Source: UBA993 sp964436815 (GTDB taxonomy: Bacteria > Bacillota > Dethiobacteria > DTU022). From it: 49,325 nt of DNA. The notes beneath the pieces are model-generated. The model saw nothing but the letters and a program-made list of their open reading frames with translations. It did no database searches and had not been told where the DNA came from. The position numbers were made by a program, and so were the translations under genes. The stretch is from assembly GCA_964436815.1 (NCBI GenBank), contig CAYTER010000012.1, forward strand, positions 1 through 49,325, in the 5' to 3' direction. Shown here piece after piece: positions 40,982 to 49,325 of this stretch (position 1 is the stretch's first letter; each line of letters begins with the position of its first letter).

Positions 40982-43900
40982 TTACTCTTCGTCTTCTTCA
41001 CCTTCATCATCAGCAATGGCAATTTTAAGTTCATCAAGCTGCTGATCATCTACCAGCGCAGGAGCTCCGGTCATCAGGCAGGCAGCTGCTGCAGTCTTCG
41101 GAAATGGTATAACCTGTCTAATCGAATCATCGCCGGCCAGCAGGGCAACCAGGCGATCAAGACCAAGCGCCAGGCCACCATGAGGCGGAGCACCGAAGGC
41201 AAGGGCTTCAAGCAGGAATCCAAACTTATCCGTGCTCTCTTCTTTTGATAAACCGAGCAACTTGAAGATTTTGCGTTGGGTGTCCCGATCATGAATTCTG
41301 GTGCTGCCGCCGCCGATTTCCACTCCATCGAGTACCAGGTCGTAAGCCTGTGCCCGCACAGCCAGGGGATCGCTATCTAAAAGTTTCATATCTTCAGCTC
41401 TCGGTGCAGTGAATGGATGGTGATCAGAGTCAAAACGATTCAGTTCCTCATCATAGTGGAAGAGCGGGAAATCTACGACCCAGAGAAAATGAGGATCAGC
41501 AGACAGTGTTTCAGGCGCAAGCTGGCGGCGCAGGTGTCCAAGCACCTGGCAGCAAATATCCCAGCGGTCAGCAACAAAAAGCAGGACATCACCCGGATTG
41601 GCACCCATTGCCCGCGTAATTTCAGTGATCAATTCAGCTTCGAAAAACTTGGCAATCGGTGAACGCCAACCTTCGTCTTCGATAAAAGTCCAGGCCAACC
41701 CTTTGGCCCCAAGTTGACGGGCCAGGATGGTCAGATCATCCAAATCTTTTCGGCTCATCTTACTTCCGCCGGGCACAAGCAGTCCCTTAACAGCACCACT
41801 ATTTTCCAGGGCAGATTTAAAAACTTTAAAATTACTTTGTGCTGCCAGCTCATTGAGATCGACCAGCTCCATGCCGAAGCGCAGATCCGGTTTATCTGAG
41901 CCAAAACGATTCATCGCTTCCCGGTAAGGCATTCTTAAAAAAGGCAGTTTTAAATCAATACCGTGGATCTCTTTCCAGAGCAGGGCCATCAACCCTTCGA
42001 TCAGGGCAAACAGGTTTTCACTGCCGAAAAACGAGGTTTCAATATCTATCTGGGTGAACTCCGGCTGCCGGTCAGCCCTTAAGTCTTCATCACGGAAACA
42101 GCGAACAACCTGAAAATATCGTTCCACTCCGCTGACCATCAACAGCTGTTTAAAGAGCTGTGGTGACTGGGGCAGAGCATAAAAAGAACCCGGCTTAACA
42201 CGGCTCGGTACCAGGAAATCCCTCGCTCCTTCCGGAGTGCTGCGGGTCAGCATCGGGGTTTCAACCTCTAAAAAATCATAGCTGTCCATATAATCGCGGA
42301 CCAGCTTGACTGCCCGGTGGCGCAGCTGTAAGCGTTTGAGCATTTCCGGACGCCTTAAGTCCAAGTAGCGATAACGCAGCCGCAGGTTTTCATCGACCGT
42401 CAGATCATCTTCGATGTAAAAAGGAGGCGTTTTGGATCGATTCAGAAGTTCCATCTTTGTCACATGGACTTCAATCTCACCGGTCGGCAACGATGGGTTG
42501 ATATTGTCGTCGGAACGGCGCACGACTTCACCTTCAACAGCAACGACATACTCCGAACGCAGGCTTTCAGCCAGGGCAAATAGTTCCCCGCCGCTCTGCT
42601 GATCAAATACAAGCTGCATCAGGCCGCTGCGATCCCGCAAATCTATAAAGATTAAACCACCGTGATCGCGCCGCCTGCCCACCCATCCGGCCAACTTCAC
42701 CTGCCGGTTAATCTGTTCTGTCGTTAAAGAACCGCAGTTATGCGTTTTGAGAACAGCGCTGTCCGCCAATGGCAGCCTGACCTCGGGCGCCAGCTTTACT
42801 CCGGACTGCGGGCCAGTAGATGCTGATTCACCGGTAAGTCCGGCTGCAAGCTGAGACCGGGGCATTTCATGCTGCTCGCCACTCTTCATATCGCGCAGGG
42901 CAACCATTCCGGAAGCAATTTCCTGCTCGCCGATAATGGCAACCTTCTCGAAACCGAGTTTACCGGCATACTTCATCTGGGCTTTAAGGCTTCTTTCAAG
43001 CAGATCGGTTTCAGCGGCAATTTTGTTATTTCTTAACTCTCCGGCCAGATTAAGTGCTTCGTCTTCCAGACCGCTGCCGGCCGTAACTACAAAAATCTTC
43101 TGTCCGCCATGATGCTGTTCTTTTTCCCAGTCCATGGTTAAAAGGATTCTTTCTTTACCAAAGGCAACACCTACGCCCGGGGTTGGAGGTCCGCCGAGAT
43201 GCTCAACCAGGTTATCGTAACGGCCACCGCCGCATACCGAAGCCTGAGCGCCCAGGGCGCCGGAGGTAATTTCGAAAGCGGTGCGGGTATAATAATCGAG
43301 TCCGCGAACCAGCCGGTCATTGAGGTTATAGGGCACGTCAAGCTTTGTTAAAAGCCGCCTGAGGGTTGAAAAATGTTCCTCACAGCCCGCGCAGAGATGG
43401 TCAGTCATCTTTGGCGCATCTTTAACCCTTGTCTGGCAACTTTCTTCCTTGCAGTCAAGGACTCTCATCGGATTGCTCCTGTAGCGCCGGCGGCAATCGC
43501 CGCAAAGATCCTGTTCCAGCGCTTCGAGATAGGGCACCAGGACATCACGGTATGCAGGGCGACAGACGGGGCAGCCAACGCTGTTCAGTTCAATATTTAG
43601 GTTGCTTAAATTAAGAGACCGGAAAAAATTATAGCAAAAGGTAATAATCTCGCAATCAGCTGCAGGATGAGCAGCGCCAAAAATTTCAAGCCCGAACTGG
43701 TGAAACTGGCGGTAACGCCCTGCCTGTGGCCGGTCATAGCGGAACATGGGGCCACTATAGTATAGCTTAATCGGTTGCTGCTTTTCGCCTAAATTATGCT
43801 CCAGGTAAGCCCTGGCTACTGAAGCGGTAAGTTCAGGACGCAGGGTAAGATCGCGACCGCTGCGATCTTTAAAGGAGTACATTTCTTTCGACACAATGTC

Positions 43901-44074
43901 GCTGTCCTCCCCGACACTGCGGGCAAAAAGCTCGGTCTGTTCAAATATCGGGGTCCTGATTTCTCCAAACCCGTAAAGTGCGCAAAATTCCTGGTATCTT
44001 GCTTCGATGTGCTGCCATTTGGCTGCTTCATCCGGTAGTATATCGCGGGTTCCGCGCGGTGCTTTGTACTTCAT
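40982..44074 (-). CDS. hisS-aspS: Fused histidyl-tRNA synthetase / aspartyl-tRNA synthetase
   Basis: One uninterrupted frame of 1030 residues encodes two complete class II synthetases that are normally separate neighbouring genes. Residues 1 to about 405 are HisRS: MKYKAPRGTRDILPDE, RYDRPQAGRYRQFHQFG (motif 2) and RGLDYYTRTAFE (histidine-specific). The anticodon-binding domain ends in GMVALRDMKSGEQHE. A 30-residue Ser/Pro/Gly-rich linker follows. Residues about 442-1030 are AspRS: OB-fold (LKTHNCGSL, GWVGRRRDHGGLIFIDLRDR), motif 2 FRDEDLRADRQPEFTQID, GAD insertion, and motif 3 GGLALGLDRLVALL. ATG start with GGAGG. An internal TTG (42769, residue 436), ten bases after GAGGT, could give free AspRS. 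It ends in an acidic tail, DDEGEEDEE. Confidence 0.93.
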   Translation of the reverse strand: MKYKAPRGTRDILPDEAAKWQHIEARYQEFCALYGFGEIRTPIFEQTELFARSVGEDSDIVSKEMYSFKDRSGRDLTLRPELTASVARAYLEHNLGEKQQPIKLYYSGPMFRYDRPQAGRYRQFHQFGLEIFGAAHPAADCEIITFCYNFFRSLNLSNLNIELNSVGCPVCRPAYRDVLVPYLEALEQDLCGDCRRRYRSNPMRVLDCKEESCQTRVKDAPKMTDHLCAGCEEHFSTLRRLLTKLDVPYNLNDRLVRGLDYYTRTAFEITSGALGAQASVCGGGRYDNLVEHLGGPPTPGVGVAFGKERILLTMDWEKEQHHGGQKIFVVTAGSGLEDEALNLAGELRNNKIAAETDLLERSLKAQMKYAGKLGFEKVAIIGEQEIASGMVALRDMKSGEQHEMPRSQLAAGLTGESASTGPQSGVKLAPEVRLPLADSAVLKTHNCGSLTTEQINRQVKLAGWVGRRRDHGGLIFIDLRDRSGLMQLVFDQQSGGELFALAESLRSEYVVAVEGEVVRRSDDNINPSLPTGEIEVHVTKMELLNRSKTPPFYIEDDLTVDENLRLRYRYLDLRRPEMLKRLQLRHRAVKLVRDYMDSYDFLEVETPMLTRSTPEGARDFLVPSRVKPGSFYALPQSPQLFKQLLMVSGVERYFQVVRCFRDEDLRADRQPEFTQIDIETSFFGSENLFALIEGLMALLWKEIHGIDLKLPFLRMPYREAMNRFGSDKPDLRFGMELVDLNELAAQSNFKVFKSALENSGAVKGLLVPGGSKMSRKDLDDLTILARQLGAKGLAWTFIEDEGWRSPIAKFFEAELITEITRAMGANPGDVLLFVADRWDICCQVLGHLRRQLAPETLSADPHFLWVVDFPLFHYDEELNRFDSDHHPFTAPRAEDMKLLDSDPLAVRAQAYDLVLDGVEIGGGSTRIHDRDTQRKIFKLLGLSKEESTDKFGFLLEALAFGAPPHGGLALGLDRLVALLAGDDSIRQVIPFPKTAAAACLMTGAPALVDDQQLDELKIAIADDEGEEDEE

Positions 44075-44203
44075 TATTTACCTCCGCTTTTTTATCAATA
44101 GCCGGTTGAATGAACATTTGAGCGGCTATGAATGAAGTCTCCATGTTAAAGGGCCTTAAGCTGTTACATTTATCAAATCAGAACAGCAGATAAAATATAA
44201 TAG

Positions 44204-44653
44204 CTAAAAGAGTTTCCTACTGTCAAGCAGGATTGTTACCGGCCCATCGTTGTCCACGGGTATTCTCATCTCGGCCTGAAAACAGCCGGTAGCAACCTTT
44301 AAACCTTCCGCCCGTAAAAGAGAACAGAAGTATTCGTAGAGTTTTTCTGCTTCTGCCGGCTGAGCGGCGTCTGAAAAGCCCGGCCTCCTGCCTTTCCGGC
44401 AATCAGCATAGAGTGTAAATTGTGAGATGGCCAGAATTTCACCGGTTAGATCCTGAATTGATAAATTCATCAATCCTGCTTCATCTTCGAAAATCCTTAA
44501 GCCCGCTATTTTCGAAGCCAGGTAAGCAGCATCCGCTTCCTGATCGCCCTGTCCGACCCCTAAAAAAACCACCAGGCCGGGACCGATTGCCCCCACTTCG
44601 GTTCCCTCTACCTCTACACTGGCTTTATGAACCCGCTGAACAACTGCCCTCAA
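44204..44653 (-). CDS. dtd: D-aminoacyl-tRNA deacylase
   Basis: Dtd hydrolyses D-amino acids (and glycine from tRNA-Ala) from mischarged tRNAs. The 149-residue protein begins MRAVVQRVHKASVEV and holds the two active-site motifs SQFTLYAD and NDGPVTI (Gly-cisPro). Full length. The start is TTG 44653, nine bases after GAGG, 12 bases downstream of the relA stop. The relA-dtd-hisS-aspS order is common in Firmicutes. The gap of 129 bases to hisS holds an imperfect ATAGCCG/CGGCTAT hairpin without a T-run and no strong promoter. Confidence 0.96.
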   Translation of the reverse strand: MRAVVQRVHKASVEVEGTEVGAIGPGLVVFLGVGQGDQEADAAYLASKIAGLRIFEDEAGLMNLSIQDLTGEILAISQFTLYADCRKGRRPGFSDAAQPAEAEKLYEYFCSLLRAEGLKVATGCFQAEMRIPVDNDGPVTILLDSRKLF

Positions 44654-44665
44654 ATTTATACGCCT

Positions 44666-46858
44666 CTATTCCTGGTTATTGGATCCATATACATAGCGCC
44701 GGACTGAATAGACATCTTTTATTTTCTTGATTTTGGCCATGATCTGCTCCAGGTGAATCTGATCGCGGATCACAACTGTCAGATGGATCGTGGCATTGCG
44801 GTTTTTATCGGCCCTGGCTGAAACAGCAGTGATATCGACCTTACTTTCGTTAACCGCGCTCATTACATCTGAAAGCAGGTTTTTGCGATCATTGGCAACC
44901 ACTTCGATTTCAACCGGGTAAGAAGAGCTGGCCATGCTATCCCAGGAAGCATCGATAAAGCGTCCATTATCAGTACTGTAATGGACCAGGTTTGGACAAT
45001 CGCGCCGGTGTATGGTTACGCCCCTGCCCCTGGTGATAAAACCGACAATATCGTCCCCGGGAACCGGGTTGCAGCAGCGGGCAACGCGCATCAGCAGGTT
45101 GTCCATGCCGGAGATCGATACGCCGGCCGGTCCTGTTTTGACCTGCTTAATCTGCTTTATTTCCGGCAGGGTTTCTTCCTCTTCTTTTTCACCCTTCCGG
45201 CGGCTGTACTCTTCACGCAGGCGGCTGACCACCTGATGCACGGAAACTCCGCCATAACCAACCGCGGCATAAAGATCTTCCACAGAGAAAAGGTTAAAAG
45301 TGCGCGCTGCATCCTCCAACAGATCGTGCTTGATCGACAGGCGCTGTTCAATATTGATCCTGCGGATCTCGCGGTCCAACATCTCTTTACCTTTTTCAAT
45401 ATTCTCTTCACGGCGCTCTTTTTTAAACCAGCTGCGGATCTTACTCTTTGCCTGGTTGGTTTTAACCAGGTTGAGCCAGTCACGGCTTGGCGAGCCGCTC
45501 TTGGAGGTAATTACTTCGACCATATCCCCGGTTTTTAGTTGGTAATCAAGCGGAACCAACCTGCCATTTACTCTTGCTCCAGTACAGTGATTCCCCACAT
45601 CGGTATGAATCTTATAGGCAAAATCGATCGCCACCGAACCGGCAGGGAGGTCGAAAACATCGCCCTTGGGTGTAAAAACAAAGACCTCGTCGGTAAAAAG
45701 GTCTCCTTTTAAATCTTTGATAAATTCACGGGCATCCCGGTAATCATGCTGCCACTCAAGCAGCTGCCGCAGCCAGGTCAGCTTTTGATCCAGTTCATCA
45801 GTATCTTTGACTTTTTCCTTGTAGCGCCAGTGCGCGGCGATACCGTACTCAGCAGTGCGATGCATATCCCAGGTTCTGATCTGGATTTCAGCCAGTTCAT
45901 TTTCGGCGGCAAAAACGGTTGTATGCAATGACTGGTACATATTCGGCTTCGGCATCGCAATAAAATCCTTAAAGCGTCCCGGTATCGGCTTCCAGATTGT
46001 ATGGACAATCCCTAAGGTGTGGTAGCAGTCCTTAACCGAATCAACAATAATCCTCACCGCAGTCAGGTCATAAATCTCGTTTAAGTCTTTGCCCTGGGAT
46101 TTCATCTTATTGTAGATGCTGTAAAGGTGTTTCGGCCTGCCCTGGATTTCTGCTTCTATAGATGATTCGGATAACTGGTCCTGAAGCACCCAGATGATCC
46201 GGTTGATGAAATGTTCCCGCTCACGCCGCTTCTTGGCCAGCTTGTCCACAAGCTGGAAATATTCATCAGGTTGCATATAACGGAAAGCTAAGTCTTCCAG
46301 TTCCCACTTGATCATATAGATCCCCAGACGGTGGGCCAGGGGAGCGTAAATTTCCAGGGTTTCACGGGCAATCTCTTTCTGTTTGCCGGTATTGAGGTAA
46401 CGCAGGGTCCTTAAGTTATGAGTCCGGTCGGCCAGTTTGATCAACACAACCCTGATATCCTGTGCCATGGCAATAAACATTTTACGCAGTGTTTCAGCCT
46501 GCTGCTCTTCCTTGGAAGTAAAATCGAGGCGGCTCAGCTTGGTAACTCCGTCAACCAGGGAAGCAACCTCATCGCCGAATTCACGGCGGATCTCTTCGAG
46601 GGTTACAGCCGTATCTTCCACAACATCATGAAGGAGCCCGGCAATGATCGTCACTAAATCAAGTTCCAGTTCAGCCAGAATCATCACTACCCCGAGCGGA
46701 TGAGTAATATAAGATTCACCCGATTCGCGCAGCTGACCGCTGTGTGCCTGCTGAGAATAGTGGTAGGCTTTTTCGACCAGGGCCCAGTCTTCCAGGTTGG
46801 GATAATAGCGCTGGACTGCCCTTTTCAGATCGCTCAGTTTTTTTTCCTTAACAACCAT
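44666..46858 (-). CDS. relA: Bifunctional (p)ppGpp synthetase/hydrolase Rel (RelA/SpoT family)
   Basis: Rel makes and degrades the stringent-response alarmone (p)ppGpp. The 730-residue protein has an HD hydrolase domain with intact metal residues (H53 and H77-D78 in LLHDVVEDT). The synthetase domain follows (about 230-350, including YHTLGIVHTIW, GRFKDFIAMPKPNMYQSLHT), then a TGS domain (FVFTPKGDVFDLPAG), a helical and zinc-finger region (RCCNPVPGDDIVG, HRRDCPN), and a C-terminal ACT domain. With hydrolase residues present, this is the bifunctional Firmicutes type. ATG start with GAGGGA upstream, 62 bases after recJ. Confidence 0.97.
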   Translation of the reverse strand: MVVKEKKLSDLKRAVQRYYPNLEDWALVEKAYHYSQQAHSGQLRESGESYITHPLGVVMILAELELDLVTIIAGLLHDVVEDTAVTLEEIRREFGDEVASLVDGVTKLSRLDFTSKEEQQAETLRKMFIAMAQDIRVVLIKLADRTHNLRTLRYLNTGKQKEIARETLEIYAPLAHRLGIYMIKWELEDLAFRYMQPDEYFQLVDKLAKKRREREHFINRIIWVLQDQLSESSIEAEIQGRPKHLYSIYNKMKSQGKDLNEIYDLTAVRIIVDSVKDCYHTLGIVHTIWKPIPGRFKDFIAMPKPNMYQSLHTTVFAAENELAEIQIRTWDMHRTAEYGIAAHWRYKEKVKDTDELDQKLTWLRQLLEWQHDYRDAREFIKDLKGDLFTDEVFVFTPKGDVFDLPAGSVAIDFAYKIHTDVGNHCTGARVNGRLVPLDYQLKTGDMVEVITSKSGSPSRDWLNLVKTNQAKSKIRSWFKKERREENIEKGKEMLDREIRRINIEQRLSIKHDLLEDAARTFNLFSVEDLYAAVGYGGVSVHQVVSRLREEYSRRKGEKEEEETLPEIKQIKQVKTGPAGVSISGMDNLLMRVARCCNPVPGDDIVGFITRGRGVTIHRRDCPNLVHYSTDNGRFIDASWDSMASSSYPVEIEVVANDRKNLLSDVMSAVNESKVDITAVSARADKNRNATIHLTVVIRDQIHLEQIMAKIKKIKDVYSVRRYVYGSNNQE

Positions 46859-46920
46859 AGATCTGATCCCTCAGGGAAAATTAAGTTACCTTTTATATTA
46901 CTAGAAAGGGGGCTTGAATA

Positions 46921-49325
46921 CTATAGCTCAGGCTTTACTCCAATAAATTTGCTGAAGTGGCCGGCTATCTCTTCCAGAGAACCTGAAAGTAGAAGTTCCT
47001 GAAATTTTTCACTGGCCAGGCGCAGTTGACTGGCTTCCCCGTAGGTCTCAGAACGCTTGAGCAGCTCATGAAAATTGAAGTTGACGCCAGTGGCCGGCGC
47101 CTTAATCTTTTTATCCTGATAGAGGCCGCATTCGGCAAAAATCAGCTCTGCTTTTTCCCAGAAACGATCAAAAGGTGCATAGGGAAAGATTTGCGAAATC
47201 GCCCTGAATTCAAACTCTTGATCCACTTCTTCAGCAGCAGCGAGCGCTTGCCAAATCATTTCGATCTGGCCGGCCGCTGGCAGAGACAGATCGAGCATCT
47301 TCCGGTTAAGCTCAAGATCGTCGCTGCCGTACAGCAGATCGACTTTCAGATTCTGATGATCATCAATATTCTTTAATAATACCCCAAGCTGTTCTTCACG
47401 CAGGGGCAGATTAAATAAAATCAACCTGTCTGCAGCAATAGACAATCCTTGCGGATCGATCAAATCCTGACCGGTAATAATCAGGGGCGATATTTTCCCT
47501 TCAAACAGGGTTTTTACTTTTTTCATAGCGGTCCCGGTGCTACAAAAAACAGCAATCCTGGATCGCTGCTCCTGATTAGCGTCAAGCAGTTGTTTTAGAG
47601 TAACTTCCCGATCATGTTGATTGCGTCTATCGATCACTTCCAGCGCTTCTGACCGGAAGCTGTCAGCGTAAATAAGATCCTTCAGCACGAGATCAAGCGT
47701 TTCCATCTCCCTGAAGCTGCCTTTCTTTAACCGGAAGGCCAGATCTACCTTTCTTCCCTTTTCCAGAAAAGGCTCAACCTTAAACCCGGAAAAGAAAATC
47801 GGTGCAAAGGAAGTATGATCTTTTCTAACGTATAGTTTAAGATGCCGCTTGTCGGTTCCAACCAGCTTCCAGTCAGTAATCTCCCACTTTCTGCTGCCAA
47901 ATAGCGGTACCGGATTGGCCTGGCCAAATGGCTGCAGCTGTTCAAGGCTTTCCGCCAGGTCGGCGGTAATCTCTTCCGCTTTTAACTCTTTTTCAATTAA
48001 AAGCTCCGGTTTAAGCCGGCAAAGCTCTTCATCCTGGCAGGCATAGCGGTTCAAACCTTCTCTTAAGGCTATAATCTGCTCTTCCATAACGGTAAAACCG
48101 GCAGCCTGTTCGTGTCCCCCGAATTTTTCGAGCAGTCCATCCTGGGCAGCAAGGGCTGCCGTGATATTAAAACCGGGGATACTGCGGGCTGAGCCTCTAC
48201 CTTCACCATTTTCCAGGGCGATCAGAGCAACCGGTCGCTTGTATATTTCTGTCAGACGAGAGGCCACGATCCCAATTACCCCATGGTGCCAGTTATCCGC
48301 GGCCAGGGTAATCACCGGATGCTCGGCAGTCTCAAGCAGTTCAGCCGCAGCAGCTTCAGATTCTTTTAATATTTGCTGCTCCAGCGACCGCCGCTCCCGG
48401 TTAAGCTTATGCAGCTGACCCGCCAGCTGCATTGCTGCAGCAGGATTATCTTCCAACAACAATCTGGCAGCCGGATCCGCCTCGCCCATCCGCCCGGCGG
48501 CATTGATCGCCGGAGCTAAAACAAAGGCCAAAGCGGTACTGTCAATTTTACTTTGTTCAAGGCTTACCGCTTCCGCCAACGCTTTGAAACCGGTTCTTTC
48601 GAGTTTGCGTATTTGCTGAAGACCGGCGGCAACAATAATCCTGTTTTCACCGATTAAAGGGACCACATCAGCCGCTGTGCCGAGAGCTGCCAGGTCAAGT
48701 AATGTTTCCGGAAAAACATGATTGCTTTCCGCAAAAAGGGCGGACACCACCTTAAAAGCGATACCGGCGCCGGAAAGATCTTTGAACGGGTATTCACAAC
48801 CGTCCTGCAACGCATTGACCACCGGCACGGCTGCGGGTAGCCTTACCAGCTGTTGGTGGTGATCGGTAATGATCAGATCCAAACCGATTTCGGCTGCATA
48901 ATTAATCTCCGCCAGGGCATTGATCCCGCAGTCTACTGTAATAACCAGCTCTGTGCCTTCTTCTTTGAAGCGCTTAAGCGGCTCGCAATGCAAACCGTAC
49001 CCTTCATCAAACCGGCTGGGCAAAAAATAATCCACAGTACCACCCAGTTTACGCAGCGCTTCAACTAAAATAACCGTCGCCGTTATACCATCTGCATCAT
49101 AATCGCCATGGACAGTAATTTTTTGCCCCTTCTCAAGCGCCTGAAAAATGCGCTGTACAGCAACTTTCATACCGCACAGCAGCCATGGTGAATGCAATTC
49201 TTCTAAAGAAGGGCTTAAAAAAGCCCGGGCCTGTTGGGGATCAACAATTCCGCGGTTGATCAGCAAGCAGACCAGGGCCGGGGGGAGATTAGTCTCCCGG
49301 ACCAGACTCCGGATCAGGTCCTGAT
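46921..49325 (-). CDS. recJ: Single-stranded-DNA-specific exonuclease RecJ (5' end outside window)
   Basis: RecJ is a DHH-family 5'-3' exonuclease acting in recombination and base excision repair. The frame stays open to the window edge: about 20 further residues (QDLIRSLVRETNLPPALVC) precede LLINRGIVDPQQARAFL, a typical RecJ N-terminal segment. So the gene is truncated by the window, not started at the TTG at 49266. Visible motifs are HGDYDADGITAT, VDCGIN, ITDHHQ (DHH), AAGRMGEADPAARLL and the DHHA1 motif GHEQAAGF, followed by an OB-fold and the extra C-terminal domain of Firmicutes RecJ. The C-terminus is intact. Confidence 0.95.
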   Translation of the reverse strand, partial: QDLIRSLVRETNLPPALVCLLINRGIVDPQQARAFLSPSLEELHSPWLLCGMKVAVQRIFQALEKGQKITVHGDYDADGITATVILVEALRKLGGTVDYFLPSRFDEGYGLHCEPLKRFKEEGTELVITVDCGINALAEINYAAEIGLDLIITDHHQQLVRLPAAVPVVNALQDGCEYPFKDLSGAGIAFKVVSALFAESNHVFPETLLDLAALGTAADVVPLIGENRIIVAAGLQQIRKLERTGFKALAEAVSLEQSKIDSTALAFVLAPAINAAGRMGEADPAARLLLEDNPAAAMQLAGQLHKLNRERRSLEQQILKESEAAAAELLETAEHPVITLAADNWHHGVIGIVASRLTEIYKRPVALIALENGEGRGSARSIPGFNITAALAAQDGLLEKFGGHEQAAGFTVMEEQIIALREGLNRYACQDEELCRLKPELLIEKELKAEEITADLAESLEQLQPFGQANPVPLFGSRKWEITDWKLVGTDKRHLKLYVRKDHTSFAPIFFSGFKVEPFLEKGRKVDLAFRLKKGSFREMETLDLVLKDLIYADSFRSEALEVIDRRNQHDREVTLKQLLDANQEQRSRIAVFCSTGTAMKKVKTLFEGKISPLIITGQDLIDPQGLSIAADRLILFNLPLREEQLGVLLKNIDDHQNLKVDLLYGSDDLELNRKMLDLSLPAAGQIEMIWQALAAAEEVDQEFEFRAISQIFPYAPFDRFWEKAELIFAECGLYQDKKIKAPATGVNFNFHELLKRSETYGEASQLRLASEKFQELLLSGSLEEIAGHFSKFIGVKPEL

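Noticed and set aside
44075..44203. T-box or other leader before the hisS-aspS fusion
   Set aside because: No T-box core sequence and no terminator with T-run; only an imperfect short hairpin is seen.
1..49325. CRISPR arrays, tRNA or rRNA genes, transposases, prophage genes, toxin-antitoxin or defence systems
   Set aside because: None seen: no regularly spaced repeats, no tRNA-like cloverleafs noticed by eye, and all credible ORFs belong to conserved housekeeping families.

Overview
The window is a gene-dense, roughly 49 kb stretch of conserved chromosomal housekeeping genes from a Gram-positive (Bacillota) bacterium, most likely an anaerobic Clostridia-grade lineage. The evidence is: the mraZ-rsmH-ftsL-pbp...ftsA-ftsZ division cluster; the pgeF-yggS-ylmG-ylmH-divIVA-ileS neighbourhood; remA next to gmk-rpoZ-coaBC-priA-def-fmt-rsmB; a T-box leader on ileS; a 6S RNA gene directly downstream of aspS; and an oxygen-sensitive class III ribonucleotide reductase under NrdR control. 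All genes except rqcH lie on the minus strand, so the biological reading order runs from high to low coordinates.

Layout in transcription order. (1) 49325-40982: recJ (cut by the window edge), relA/spoT, dtd, then a single 1030-codon ORF that fuses histidyl-tRNA synthetase to aspartyl-tRNA synthetase. (2) 40913-40736: 6S RNA. (3) 40658-37977: two tandem mgtE magnesium transporter paralogues, closed by a terminator at about 37842. (4) 37793-23947: the division and cell wall (dcw) cluster, with a promoter overlapped by four to five MraZ boxes, ending with ftsZ and a strong terminator. murE, murC and the sporulation genes spoIIGA-sigE-sigG are absent from their usual places. (5) 23917-16298: a clear sigma-A-type promoter overlapped by two NrdR boxes drives nrdR-nrdD-nrdG, followed by pgeF, a HlyD-like protein, yggS, ylmG, ylmH and divIVA; sepF is missing. 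(6) 16280-13163: promoter, Ile T-box, ileS, terminator. (7) 13112-10867: lspA-lgt-rluD. (8) 10756-10415: a 340-bp gene-free inverted-repeat element between the convergent rluD and rqcH. (9) 8629-10362: rqcH on the plus strand, with a divergent promoter pair at 8530-8605. (10) 8494-238: yicC-remA-gmk-rpoZ-coaBC-priA-def-fmt-rsmB. (11) 1-126: pieces of the same repeat family as item 8.

Together the genes cover lipid II synthesis and septation, translation initiation and rescue (def, fmt, rqcH, dtd, synthetases), nucleotide supply (gmk, nrdDG), and global control (Rel, 6S RNA, omega subunit, RemA). Most of the content is ordinary. The observations most worth following up are the HisRS-AspRS fusion with a possible internal start, the modular structured repeat at 1-126 and 10415-10756, and the correlated set of division oddities (no sepF, altered FtsZ C-terminal peptide, no sporulation sigma genes, no murE/murC).
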